Source: Thermomicrobiaceae bacterium
Lineage (GTDB): Bacteria; Chloroflexota; Chloroflexia; Thermomicrobiales; Thermomicrobiaceae
DNA length: 11,146 bases
Assembly (NCBI GenBank): GCA_025966355.1
Contig: JAICWZ010000021.1
Coordinates: forward strand, 1 to 11,146
Reading direction: 5' to 3'
Part shown: positions 5,475 to 11,146 of the stretch, in pieces
Numbering within the stretch: the stretch's first letter is position 1
How the letters are laid out: each line of letters starts with the position of its first letter
Translations under genes and position numbers: made by a program
The notes under the pieces: generated by a model
What the model saw: only the letters and a program-made list of their open reading frames with translations
Databases searched by the model: none
Told to the model about the DNA's origin: nothing

Positions 5475-7154
5475 TTATCGCAGATTATGATACTCAACGA
5501 AACCGGCATGATGCTCAATCGGATCGACATGCACGTCCACGACCGCCGGCTGACCATCGAGATTCGCTCGCCGGGCTGATTCCAGCGCGCTGTGCAGATC
5601 GCTCGCGACCTCGACGCGCGTCGCCCAGCAACCGGCTGCCTGTGCGACCTTGACGAAATCAAAGGGCGCCGTGAAATCGGTCGCGATGATACGGCCACCG
5701 AGGTTCTCGCGCTGCGTCACCTGCGGCCAGCCGAGTGCGCCGTCGTTGAAGACGACCCAGGTGACCGGAGCGCCTTCCTGGACCGCCGTCGGCAGCTCAT
5801 GCATCGCCATCTGGAAAGCGCCATCGCCGGTGGTCGAGACGACCTGCCGCTCCGGCTGCGCAAGTTTGGCGGCAATCGCGCCACAAACACCGAGACCCAT
5901 GACCGTCTGTTCGGCCGGTGGTAGGACACATCCCGCGTCGAGAACTTGATAGTACGGCCAGTAATATGCCCAGAGGTCTTGCCCGCCATTTTCGAGCGCC
6001 AGGATCGTATTGTCGCCAAAGACTTCGTTGATCTCGCGCACGATGCGTTTCCCCTTGATCGGGGAAACGTCGTCATTGGCATCAACGAGCATCGCCGCGA
6101 TCGCATCGGTCTGTCGCGACCGCAGGTCGTTTACGCGTGTCTCGTTCGGCCCGAGTCCGCGTCTCATTGCCGAGGAGAGCAACGCCTCAAGCGCGAGCGC
6201 CGCATCGCTTTGAATGGCGAGATCGGGTACCCAGTTGCGGCCGAATTCGAACGGATCGATGTCGATCTGGACGAAGCGCGCGCCCTCCGGGAAATAGTTC
6301 CAGATGCCCGACTGGAATTCCTCCATGCGCGAGCCGACCGTGATCAGCAGATCGGCTTCCTGGTAAACCGCCCGTGGGTATTCGGTGCGGTAGAGCCCGA
6401 CTGATCCGGCGAAGAGTGGATGATTTTCGGCGATGATTCCTCGCCCGGCGGGTGTCACGAGGATGGGGATACCAAGACTATCGGCGATCGCTTCCACTTC
6501 TGCGAACGCACGGGAAAGAATGCTTCCGCCGCCGCAGACGATGGCGGGCCGCTGCGCCTGCTGCAGCAGGTCAACCAGTTGCTCGATTTGATAAGGATCA
6601 GGTCCGGGTCGAATCGAGCGATTGGCGGCGATGTAGTCGGGCATGTCGGCCGGTTCGAGCGCGATATCCGCGGGGATTTCGACGTAGACCGGGCCCGGCT
6701 TACCGGAGGTCGCGATCGAGATGGCGCGGCGGATCGTCCAGCCGATGCGATCGGCGCGTTCGAGCGTGACGGCCCATTTGGTGATCGGTCGCATCATGCC
6801 GAGGTGATCGGTTTCCTGGAAGGCGCCCATTCCCTCAGTTTTTTGGCCCGCTCGCACGCCGAGCGCCAGCACTGGCGTGCAGCCCGAAAATGCTTCGAGG
6901 ATGCCCGGAACCAGGTTCGCGACGCCCGGGCCGGGGCAGCCGAAACAGACACCGACCTGGCCGGTCAACCGCGAATGCGCCATGGCCATGAATGAGCCGG
7001 ACGTTTCGTGACGGACGAGAACCGGACGCACCGATGGAGAGTCATACAGTTGGTCGTAGAGATGCTTCGGATTACCAGGAAGGCCGAAGACGAACGGTAT
7101 TCTTTCGATCTCAAGCGCTCTGACCACCATTTGCCAGGCGTTCATCTTCACCAT
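5475..7154 (-). CDS. Thiamine-diphosphate-dependent enzyme, acetolactate synthase superfamily
   Basis: The 559-residue protein has the three-domain layout of this superfamily. The N-terminal pyrimidine-binding domain contains FGLPGNPKHLYDQL and the catalytic-Glu motif RHETSG (Glu50), then FQETDHLG. The central domain includes RPAIVCGGGSILSRA. The C-terminal pyrophosphate-binding domain has GDGAFQM (443-449) ending in ND (470-471). Retained Glu50 argues against glyoxylate carboligase, which lacks it. Length is normal. It could be a 2-hydroxyacid decarboxylase-, sulfoacetaldehyde acetyltransferase- or acetolactate synthase-like enzyme; the sequence does not decide. No small regulatory subunit (ilvN-like) or ilvC is adjacent, so a role in branched-chain synthesis is doubtful. 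The frame is open to a GTG at 7190, but the ATG at 7154 has GGAG 8 nt upstream and gives the usual family start spacing before the FGLPG motif. Confidence 0.88.
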   Translation of the reverse strand: MVKMNAWQMVVRALEIERIPFVFGLPGNPKHLYDQLYDSPSVRPVLVRHETSGSFMAMAHSRLTGQVGVCFGCPGPGVANLVPGILEAFSGCTPVLALGVRAGQKTEGMGAFQETDHLGMMRPITKWAVTLERADRIGWTIRRAISIATSGKPGPVYVEIPADIALEPADMPDYIAANRSIRPGPDPYQIEQLVDLLQQAQRPAIVCGGGSILSRAFAEVEAIADSLGIPILVTPAGRGIIAENHPLFAGSVGLYRTEYPRAVYQEADLLITVGSRMEEFQSGIWNYFPEGARFVQIDIDPFEFGRNWVPDLAIQSDAALALEALLSSAMRRGLGPNETRVNDLRSRQTDAIAAMLVDANDDVSPIKGKRIVREINEVFGDNTILALENGGQDLWAYYWPYYQVLDAGCVLPPAEQTVMGLGVCGAIAAKLAQPERQVVSTTGDGAFQMAMHELPTAVQEGAPVTWVVFNDGALGWPQVTQRENLGGRIIATDFTAPFDFVKVAQAAGCWATRVEVASDLHSALESARRANLDGQPAVVDVHVDPIEHHAGFVEYHNLR

Positions 7155-7162
7155 TGCCGCTG

Positions 7163-7166
7163 CTCC
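7163..7166 (-). promoter_or_regulatory. Ribosome binding site deciding the start of the thiamine-diphosphate enzyme
   Basis: On the minus strand GGAG lies 8 nt before the ATG at 7154. The in-frame GTG at 7190 has no good site, so the shorter protein is preferred. Confidence 0.5.
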
Positions 7167-7200
7167 GATCGCTGTTGATCGCCGGTTCACTACCGCTCTG

Positions 7201-7212
7201 ATCTGAGCAGAT
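7201..7212. promoter_or_regulatory. Short inverted repeat upstream of the thiamine-diphosphate enzyme
   Basis: ATCTG-AG-CAGAT is a perfect 5+5 inverted repeat, 46 nt upstream of the preferred ATG at 7154 and in the shared region with the divergent J-domain gene. It could be an operator, but this size can arise by chance. Confidence 0.2.
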
Positions 7213-7256
7213 AGTACCCGATTATCGTTTCAGGCGCGCGTCCGGCGGAGCCCGCA

Positions 7257-7286
7257 TTGGCCCGCCCGAGAGGCGACAAGTAGAAT
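7257..7286 (+). promoter_or_regulatory. Candidate promoter of the J-domain gene
   Basis: TTGGCC (7257-7262) and TAGAAT (7281-7286) are 18 nt apart, with transcription expected near 7293 and a leader of about 40 nt before the GTG at 7332. The -10 is identical to the one proposed at 72-77. Confidence 0.35.
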
Positions 7287-7331
7287 TGGTCGGATAGGTT
7301 TATCGCCGGATTCAATGACCGTGGGGATTCA

Positions 7332-8156
7332 GTGCTACCAGCGCGTATTGACGAACTCGAACGAGTCCAACTTGAACTTGAGATCCTACGCTCGATCCGA
7401 ATGTCGACCCAGGTGCGCCAACTTCTGGCAGAAGAAGAGACGGAGCAACAGGGTCTACGCCGGACGATCGACGAACGACTCGGCTCGTTGCGACGCGAGG
7501 CCGAACGGCTGAAAGCCGAGTGCGAGAGGATGGAAGCGCGACTGGAACGGCTCTCATTCGTCAGTCGTTCATTGTCCGACGATGAACTCGATCGAGAAGA
7601 AGAAAAGAGCCGGGCCGACGAAGCGGCCTGGTGGGCGGAATGGCGCCATCGTCGTTCGTCGCGCCAGGACCGGCACGGCGAAGTCGTGAACCGGAGCAGC
7701 GACGACGATATCACGCTCCGGCAGCTCTACAAGGCGCTTGCCCGGCTGGTGCATCCCGATCTGGCGGCCGATTCACGAGATCGGGCGCAGCGCGAGACGC
7801 TGATGCGCATGGCGAATGAGGCGCGCGATGCCGGCGACGTCGAACAGCTGCGCCGCTTGCTGGCAATCTGGGCACGCACCGATGATGGGCCGCGCCCGCG
7901 CGAGGTCGAGGCGATGCAGGCGCGTGTGGCGCAGCTTCGCGTCGAGATCGGCGAATTGAGGCGCCAACTGGCGCAATCGCGGATGTCCTCGATCGGACTG
8001 CTGCTCCGTCGTGGCGAAGCGGAGATTCGGCAGTACCTGCGCGGTGAAGAGGTGCGTCTACGACGTGAACTGGCGACGCTCCGCCTCCGCCGTCGCCGTG
8101 TATTGCGACAGTTGGAGGAGCGACGCCAGCACCTCAACGTTCGTGGCGGCGAGTAG
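7332..8156 (+). CDS. J-domain protein flanked by coiled coils
   Basis: The 274-residue product has a long coiled coil at about 5-75, a charged linker (82-125), a J-like segment at about 126-180, and a second coiled coil at about 190-270. The J segment TLRQLYKALARLVHPDLAAD (128-147) carries the HPD tripeptide at 141-143 after a helix II-like sequence. A helix III-like RETLMRMANEA (154-164) and GDVEQLRRLL (168-177) follow. HPD is the J-domain residue set that stimulates Hsp70 (DnaK) ATPase. No glycine-rich or zinc-binding DnaJ regions and no membrane segment exist, so this is a specialised co-chaperone-like protein rather than DnaJ itself. Residues 250-265 are very Arg-rich, which could allow nucleic-acid or membrane contact. 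The start is GTG 7332 with a GGGG-type site 7 nt upstream. It is divergent from the thiamine-diphosphate enzyme and convergent with the next gene. The client is unknown. Confidence 0.78.
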   Translation: MLPARIDELERVQLELEILRSIRMSTQVRQLLAEEETEQQGLRRTIDERLGSLRREAERLKAECERMEARLERLSFVSRSLSDDELDREEEKSRADEAAWWAEWRHRRSSRQDRHGEVVNRSSDDDITLRQLYKALARLVHPDLAADSRDRAQRETLMRMANEARDAGDVEQLRRLLAIWARTDDGPRPREVEAMQARVAQLRVEIGELRRQLAQSRMSSIGLLLRRGEAEIRQYLRGEEVRLRRELATLRLRRRRVLRQLEERRQHLNVRGGE

Positions 8157-8185
8157 CAGCGCCGCATGGAACGAACGACGAATCT

Positions 8186-9241
8186 CTACACGAAATAGCG
8201 GTAGATGGCGTCTCCGGCGCGCTCAGTCAGCTCATCGGGCACCGATGGATCGGTGAGCAGATCGGTGAAGGTCGAGAGAAGCCCGGGAACTGCCAATTCT
8301 TGCGGGCTGACGGCTCGCTCGACCTGATGCTGCAGGAAGCTGATCGTTCCCTCTTTGGTGGCGAATTTCCGCTTGTAGCGCACCAGCCCGTCCTGATCCC
8401 AATCACTCAGACCAAGATCGACGAACGCGTAACCCTGGCTCTTCGCGTATTTCATCCCCTCCCAAATGAGCAGGTCAGTCGGCCGATGTTCGAGAGCGGC
8501 GGCCGAAGAGGCGCTGAATTTGTAGTAGAGCGTCGAACCCCAACCGAGATACATCACCGCGCCGATCACCTCGTCATCAACAGAGGCGAGCATGAGGGCG
8601 GCTTTGCCGGCTTCGGAGAAGATCTGCCAGATGTTCTGAAAGAAGGCGTATGGTTGTGCGAGCAAGTGGTACTTGTATTTGCGGATGCCGAGGTGTAGCC
8701 GGAAGAATGCTCGCAGATCGTCCTCGTTTTGCGCTAGTCGCACGGTAACGCCCGATTTTTCCGCCTTGCGGATCGCCCTGCGAGCCGAACTCTCGATGCG
8801 CGAAAGGAGGAAATCCTCGTCTCCTTCCAGTTCAATGCGGTGCCATTTCGCGCGCTTCACCTGCTGAAACTCTGCGTCGCCCAGAGGAATGTCATTCCGC
8901 AGGCAGCGCATGTTTATCGGTTGTTGCTGCTGGATCAGCGGCTCGGAGATCGCGCGCCACTGCTCACTGTTACTGACGAGCGGGTCGCAATAATCGGAGA
9001 ACGGGAGGGAGATGATACGCTGGCCACGAATATCCGCGATCGGGCAGAAGTGGATTCCGGCCTCAGGCTCGTCGCGATCGTCGAGCAAGACATTTGCTTC
9101 GATATTCATCTGGTAGGTTTGATGCAGTACCTGGAGCCAGAGTGGAGAATGGAAGAGGCTGTGCGGCTGGCGTTCCAGGAGCTTCGACCAAATAGAATCG
9201 GTCAGTGGATCGATGTGTACGAGATTCGTTGTTTCGCGCAT
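8186..9241 (-). CDS. FemAB/GNAT-like acyltransferase
   Basis: The 351-residue protein resembles FemAB-related proteins with tandem GNAT-like domains, which attach amino acids or acyl groups to peptidoglycan precursors or other surface molecules. Landmarks are the early FHSPLWLQVL (30-39), the ISLPFSDYCDPLV central strand (77-89), the helix SSARRAIRKAEKSGVTVRL (151-169), the second GNAT core ALMLASVDDEVIGAVMYLGWGSTLYYKFSAS (215-245), and the C-terminal YAFVDLGLSDWDQDGLVRYKRKFA (271-294). The stretch RPTDLLIWEGMKYAKSQGY (253-271) is typical of the group. No signal peptide or membrane helix is seen, so it is cytoplasmic. The ATG at 9241 has GGGGAG at good spacing. It stands alone, convergent with the J-domain gene and divergent from the next gene. 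Substrate and whether the donor is aminoacyl-tRNA or acyl-CoA are unknown. Confidence 0.82.
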   Translation of the reverse strand: MRETTNLVHIDPLTDSIWSKLLERQPHSLFHSPLWLQVLHQTYQMNIEANVLLDDRDEPEAGIHFCPIADIRGQRIISLPFSDYCDPLVSNSEQWRAISEPLIQQQQPINMRCLRNDIPLGDAEFQQVKRAKWHRIELEGDEDFLLSRIESSARRAIRKAEKSGVTVRLAQNEDDLRAFFRLHLGIRKYKYHLLAQPYAFFQNIWQIFSEAGKAALMLASVDDEVIGAVMYLGWGSTLYYKFSASSAAALEHRPTDLLIWEGMKYAKSQGYAFVDLGLSDWDQDGLVRYKRKFATKEGTISFLQHQVERAVSPQELAVPGLLSTFTDLLTDPSVPDELTERAGDAIYRYFV

Positions 9242-9380
9242 GATTCTCCCCGAGGTGTTCGGCAGCGATCGGCCAGCAAATCAGTTCGAGTATGGTGCTC
9301 GCCCGGTCCTGCCAGCATGCATCTCTAGTCCTGATCGGACGCCGGTACTGAGGTATGGGATGCGCTCGGGCGCGCGTAGC

Positions 9381-9385
9381 GGAGG
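9381..9385 (+). promoter_or_regulatory. Ribosome binding site supporting a TTG start at 9391
   Basis: GGAGG, continuing as GGAGGTGG, lies 5 nt before an in-frame TTG at 9391. The competing in-frame ATG at 9355 has only a GAGG so close that it is unlikely to work. Confidence 0.5.
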
Positions 9386-9390
9386 TGGCT

Positions 9391-10638
9391 TTGTATCGGT
9401 TACGGGGAAAAGGTCCGTCGCTCCGGCAGGTTCGCGGAAACGTTCATTCGCACCTGCTGCCGGACGGGAATTTGATCTCGGCGCTCTTCGATCGGCAGCT
9501 GATGATGTGGAGCGATCGAGGCGGCGCGAGTCGCGATTTTGGCGATCGCTGGTCGGAACGGGTCAGCGAGGCGTTGACGGCTCGGATCGGCTCCGAACGA
9601 GCGCTGCCTGGCGACGACGTCTATCGACTGGAAGCGGTGGTGCGGCTCGATGACGATGTACGCATCGCGGAACAGGCTGGTCGACATAAACTGACGAATC
9701 CGGACTTCGTGCTCTTCGGGCGCCGCGGCGACGGTACGCCGATCTTGCAGGCGGCCGATGCCAAATTCGCGGTCGATACGATCAAGCCAAATCAGGTGAG
9801 CGCGGAAGCGCTACAAGCCCTGCTGGACGTCGAACATGGGCTTGCTCGCCAAGCCTTGGAGCAGGACATTCGCGATCACGACGTGCTGGCAGCGGTCGCG
9901 ATGCCGGGAATATTCGTCAGCCCAATCGGCCCGCTGACGGATTATTTTTTGCCGCGCTTGCTGACTGATCCACGGCAGTCGGTCGATCGTGGACAGATTG
10001 AACTCATCGAGGCCGACCCGGTTGGTCTGTTCGAACCGATGCCGCCCGCCAGCTTAATCTCTCCGTTGGCGCGGCTCGATCATCTCGCCACGTCGCCGCG
10101 TACCAACCTCCTCGCCGCGATGTACTACTATCGCGTTGCCTGCGCCTGCGCCTGGCTCTGGGTCGAAGATCGAACGCCGCTACTGGCGCGCGACCCGCAT
10201 ATCGAGGTCGACGCCGAAGCGCTTTTGAGCGAAGTACAAGCGCGCGCCGTTCACGCGGATTCAGCCTATGAGCTTGTGACGGTCTGGTTCGATGATATCG
10301 AGATCGTCTCGCGGAATCGGAAGTCGCTCGACGAGGTGATGTCGATGCCGGTGCGGATGAGCGAGATCCGACAGTTGGTCGAGCGTGCGGGTGCCGGTGA
10401 CGACCGGCGCATGGTGCGGATGGTGCGGGCTACGCTCGACCGTACATTTCGCGGGCGGGTTATCGATCTGATCGGTGATGTGCCGGCGCACCCGCACGAA
10501 ACCCTCGGCGACGTGCTCATGAGAGTTGCCGAAGCGTCGCGCGAACAGCGTTCTGAGATGATGAAACTGGCACGCTCGCTGGTCGCGGAATACGTCGAGG
10601 CGCAAGCAGCGGAGGAATCGGCGGCCGGGGGAGCCTGA
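9391..10638 (+). CDS. Unrecognised protein with a PD-(D/E)XK nuclease-like motif
   Basis: I do not recognise a named family. Numbering is for the 415-residue form starting at TTG 9391; an ATG at 9355 would add 12 residues. Residues 46-62 contain an amphipathic helix with Glu56 (DRWSERVSEAL). TNPDFVLF (102-109) places Pro-Asp at 104-105, codons 9700-9705. ILQAADAKFAV (118-128) places Asp-Ala-Lys at 123-125, codons 9757-9765, and a helix KPNQVSAEALQALLD (132-146) follows. The order helix-Glu, PD strand, short loop, D-x-K strand, Gln-containing helix is the core of PD-(D/E)XK enzymes. The C-terminal 220 residues look mostly helical and unlike a known domain. No signal peptide or helicase partner is seen. 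If active it may be a DNA or RNA nuclease, but the motif alone is weak, and a structural protein using the fold is possible. The stop is 9 nt from the end of the convergent permease gene. Confidence 0.65.
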   Translation: MYRLRGKGPSLRQVRGNVHSHLLPDGNLISALFDRQLMMWSDRGGASRDFGDRWSERVSEALTARIGSERALPGDDVYRLEAVVRLDDDVRIAEQAGRHKLTNPDFVLFGRRGDGTPILQAADAKFAVDTIKPNQVSAEALQALLDVEHGLARQALEQDIRDHDVLAAVAMPGIFVSPIGPLTDYFLPRLLTDPRQSVDRGQIELIEADPVGLFEPMPPASLISPLARLDHLATSPRTNLLAAMYYYRVACACAWLWVEDRTPLLARDPHIEVDAEALLSEVQARAVHADSAYELVTVWFDDIEIVSRNRKSLDEVMSMPVRMSEIRQLVERAGAGDDRRMVRMVRATLDRTFRGRVIDLIGDVPAHPHETLGDVLMRVAEASREQRSEMMKLARSLVAEYVEAQAAEESAAGGA

Positions 10639-10647
10639 CGCGGTCGC

Positions 10648-11146
10648 CTAACGCTTGAGGTGATACGGCACACTGGTGACCGCGATGCCGGGATGGCTCC
10701 AGAGCGCCGCGCGCAGTCGCCAGGCCGTCTGGTTATGCAGGAAGATCTCGTACCAATGCGCCGGTACGAACTCCGGCAGGATGACGGTCAGCGTGTTACC
10801 GCCTTTGGAGCGGTGCAGTTCCTCGATGTAATTGACCAATGGCCCCAGCACCTCGCGGTACGGTGACTCGATGATGACGAGCGGAAGCTGGATGCCCGAT
10901 TTATCCCATTTTTCGCGCATCTCATTCGCTTCATCACCCTCTTCAGCGACATGCACGACGGTAATATCGCCTGATACGGTCTGAGCGTAGTCGATGGCAC
11001 GGAGCGCCGCGCGATTAAGCCGGTCGAGCGCGACGATCGTCGCCGAATCGCGTGTCCAGGTAACAGGTCGGTTGCGGATCTGTTCAAGCGTGAGGCGGAG
11101 CTGAGTGGCGACGCTGTCGTAATGTCTCCGGATTCCCAGCAGGTTC
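10648..11146 (-). CDS. APC-family permease, C-terminal part (cut by the window edge)
   Basis: Only the last 165 residues are present; the frame runs open to the window edge, so the start lies beyond it. The visible part is the soluble C-terminal extension seen on a group of amino acid/polyamine permeases of the APC superfamily. A USP-like alpha/beta stretch comprises ATIVALDRLNRAALRAIDYA and ITVVHVAEE. The conserved PLVIIESPYREVLGPLVNYI, LTVILPEFVPAHWYEIFLHN and a closing VPYHLKR follow. No transmembrane segment is visible because those lie upstream. The substrate cannot be inferred. The TAG at 10648-10650 faces the stop of the PD-(D/E)XK-like gene. An internal GTG at 10954-10956 could be mistaken for the start of a short protein. 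Confidence 0.75.
   Translation of the reverse strand, partial: NLLGIRRHYDSVATQLRLTLEQIRNRPVTWTRDSATIVALDRLNRAALRAIDYAQTVSGDITVVHVAEEGDEANEMREKWDKSGIQLPLVIIESPYREVLGPLVNYIEELHRSKGGNTLTVILPEFVPAHWYEIFLHNQTAWRLRAALWSHPGIAVTSVPYHLKR

Noticed and set aside
6420..6995. Long plus-strand open frame of 191 codons opposite the thiamine-diphosphate enzyme
   Set aside because: It is antisense to a clearly homologous gene, its composition is Arg/Asp-rich as expected from a shadow frame, and it has no family motif.
7190..8167. Minus-strand open frames of 174 and 146 codons, Ser/Arg-rich
   Set aside because: They mirror the Glu/Arg-rich coiled coils of the J-domain gene on the other strand and show no motif.

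Overview
The window is about 60% GC and gene-dense. It uses many GTG starts, and the palindrome CGATCG is strikingly common. It looks like a chromosomal piece of a high-GC bacterium. The mix of genes suggests Chloroflexota, possibly Thermomicrobia-like: a DUF1616 membrane protein, a geranylgeranyl-reductase-type flavoprotein, a polyprenyl-phosphate-type GT2, a lone FemAB/GNAT-like protein, and an APC permease with a stress-protein-like tail. That placement is inference, because no rRNA or marker gene is present.

Layout. 1-826: a secreted, cysteine-free, Phe-rich protein of unknown function, behind a plausible promoter and followed by a strong hairpin. 906-3677: a plus-strand run of a sortase-fold membrane protein whose catalytic His and Cys are both replaced, an FAD-dependent geranylgeranyl-reductase-family protein 4 nt downstream, and a dolichyl-phosphate-mannosyltransferase-like GT2. 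3678-3929: a non-coding gap holding a 96-bp inverted-repeat (MITE-like) element and a second palindromic hairpin. 3930-7154: a minus-strand block, read right to left as a thiamine-diphosphate enzyme of the acetolactate synthase superfamily, an 85-aa unknown protein, a selenocysteine tRNA gene (selC) and a DUF1616 membrane protein. 7332-8156: a J-domain protein embedded in coiled coil. 8186-9241 (minus): a FemAB/GNAT-like acyltransferase. 9391-10638: an unrecognised protein with a PD-(D/E)XK nuclease-like motif. 10648-11146 (minus, cut by the window edge): the C-terminus of an APC-family permease.

How the genes may work together. The left half looks like a cell-envelope neighbourhood: secreted protein, inactive sortase-like protein, isoprenoid reductase and polyprenyl sugar transferase. 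The clearest functional statement is that the organism encodes tRNA-Sec, and so probably makes selenoproteins, although no selA, selB, selD or selenoprotein gene is visible here. The right half is a set of single genes in alternating orientation with no obvious operon. I see no CRISPR array, rRNA, transposase gene or phage gene. The most unusual items are the catalytically ablated sortase, the isolated selC with an imperfect acceptor stem, and the uncharacterised PD-(D/E)XK-like protein.
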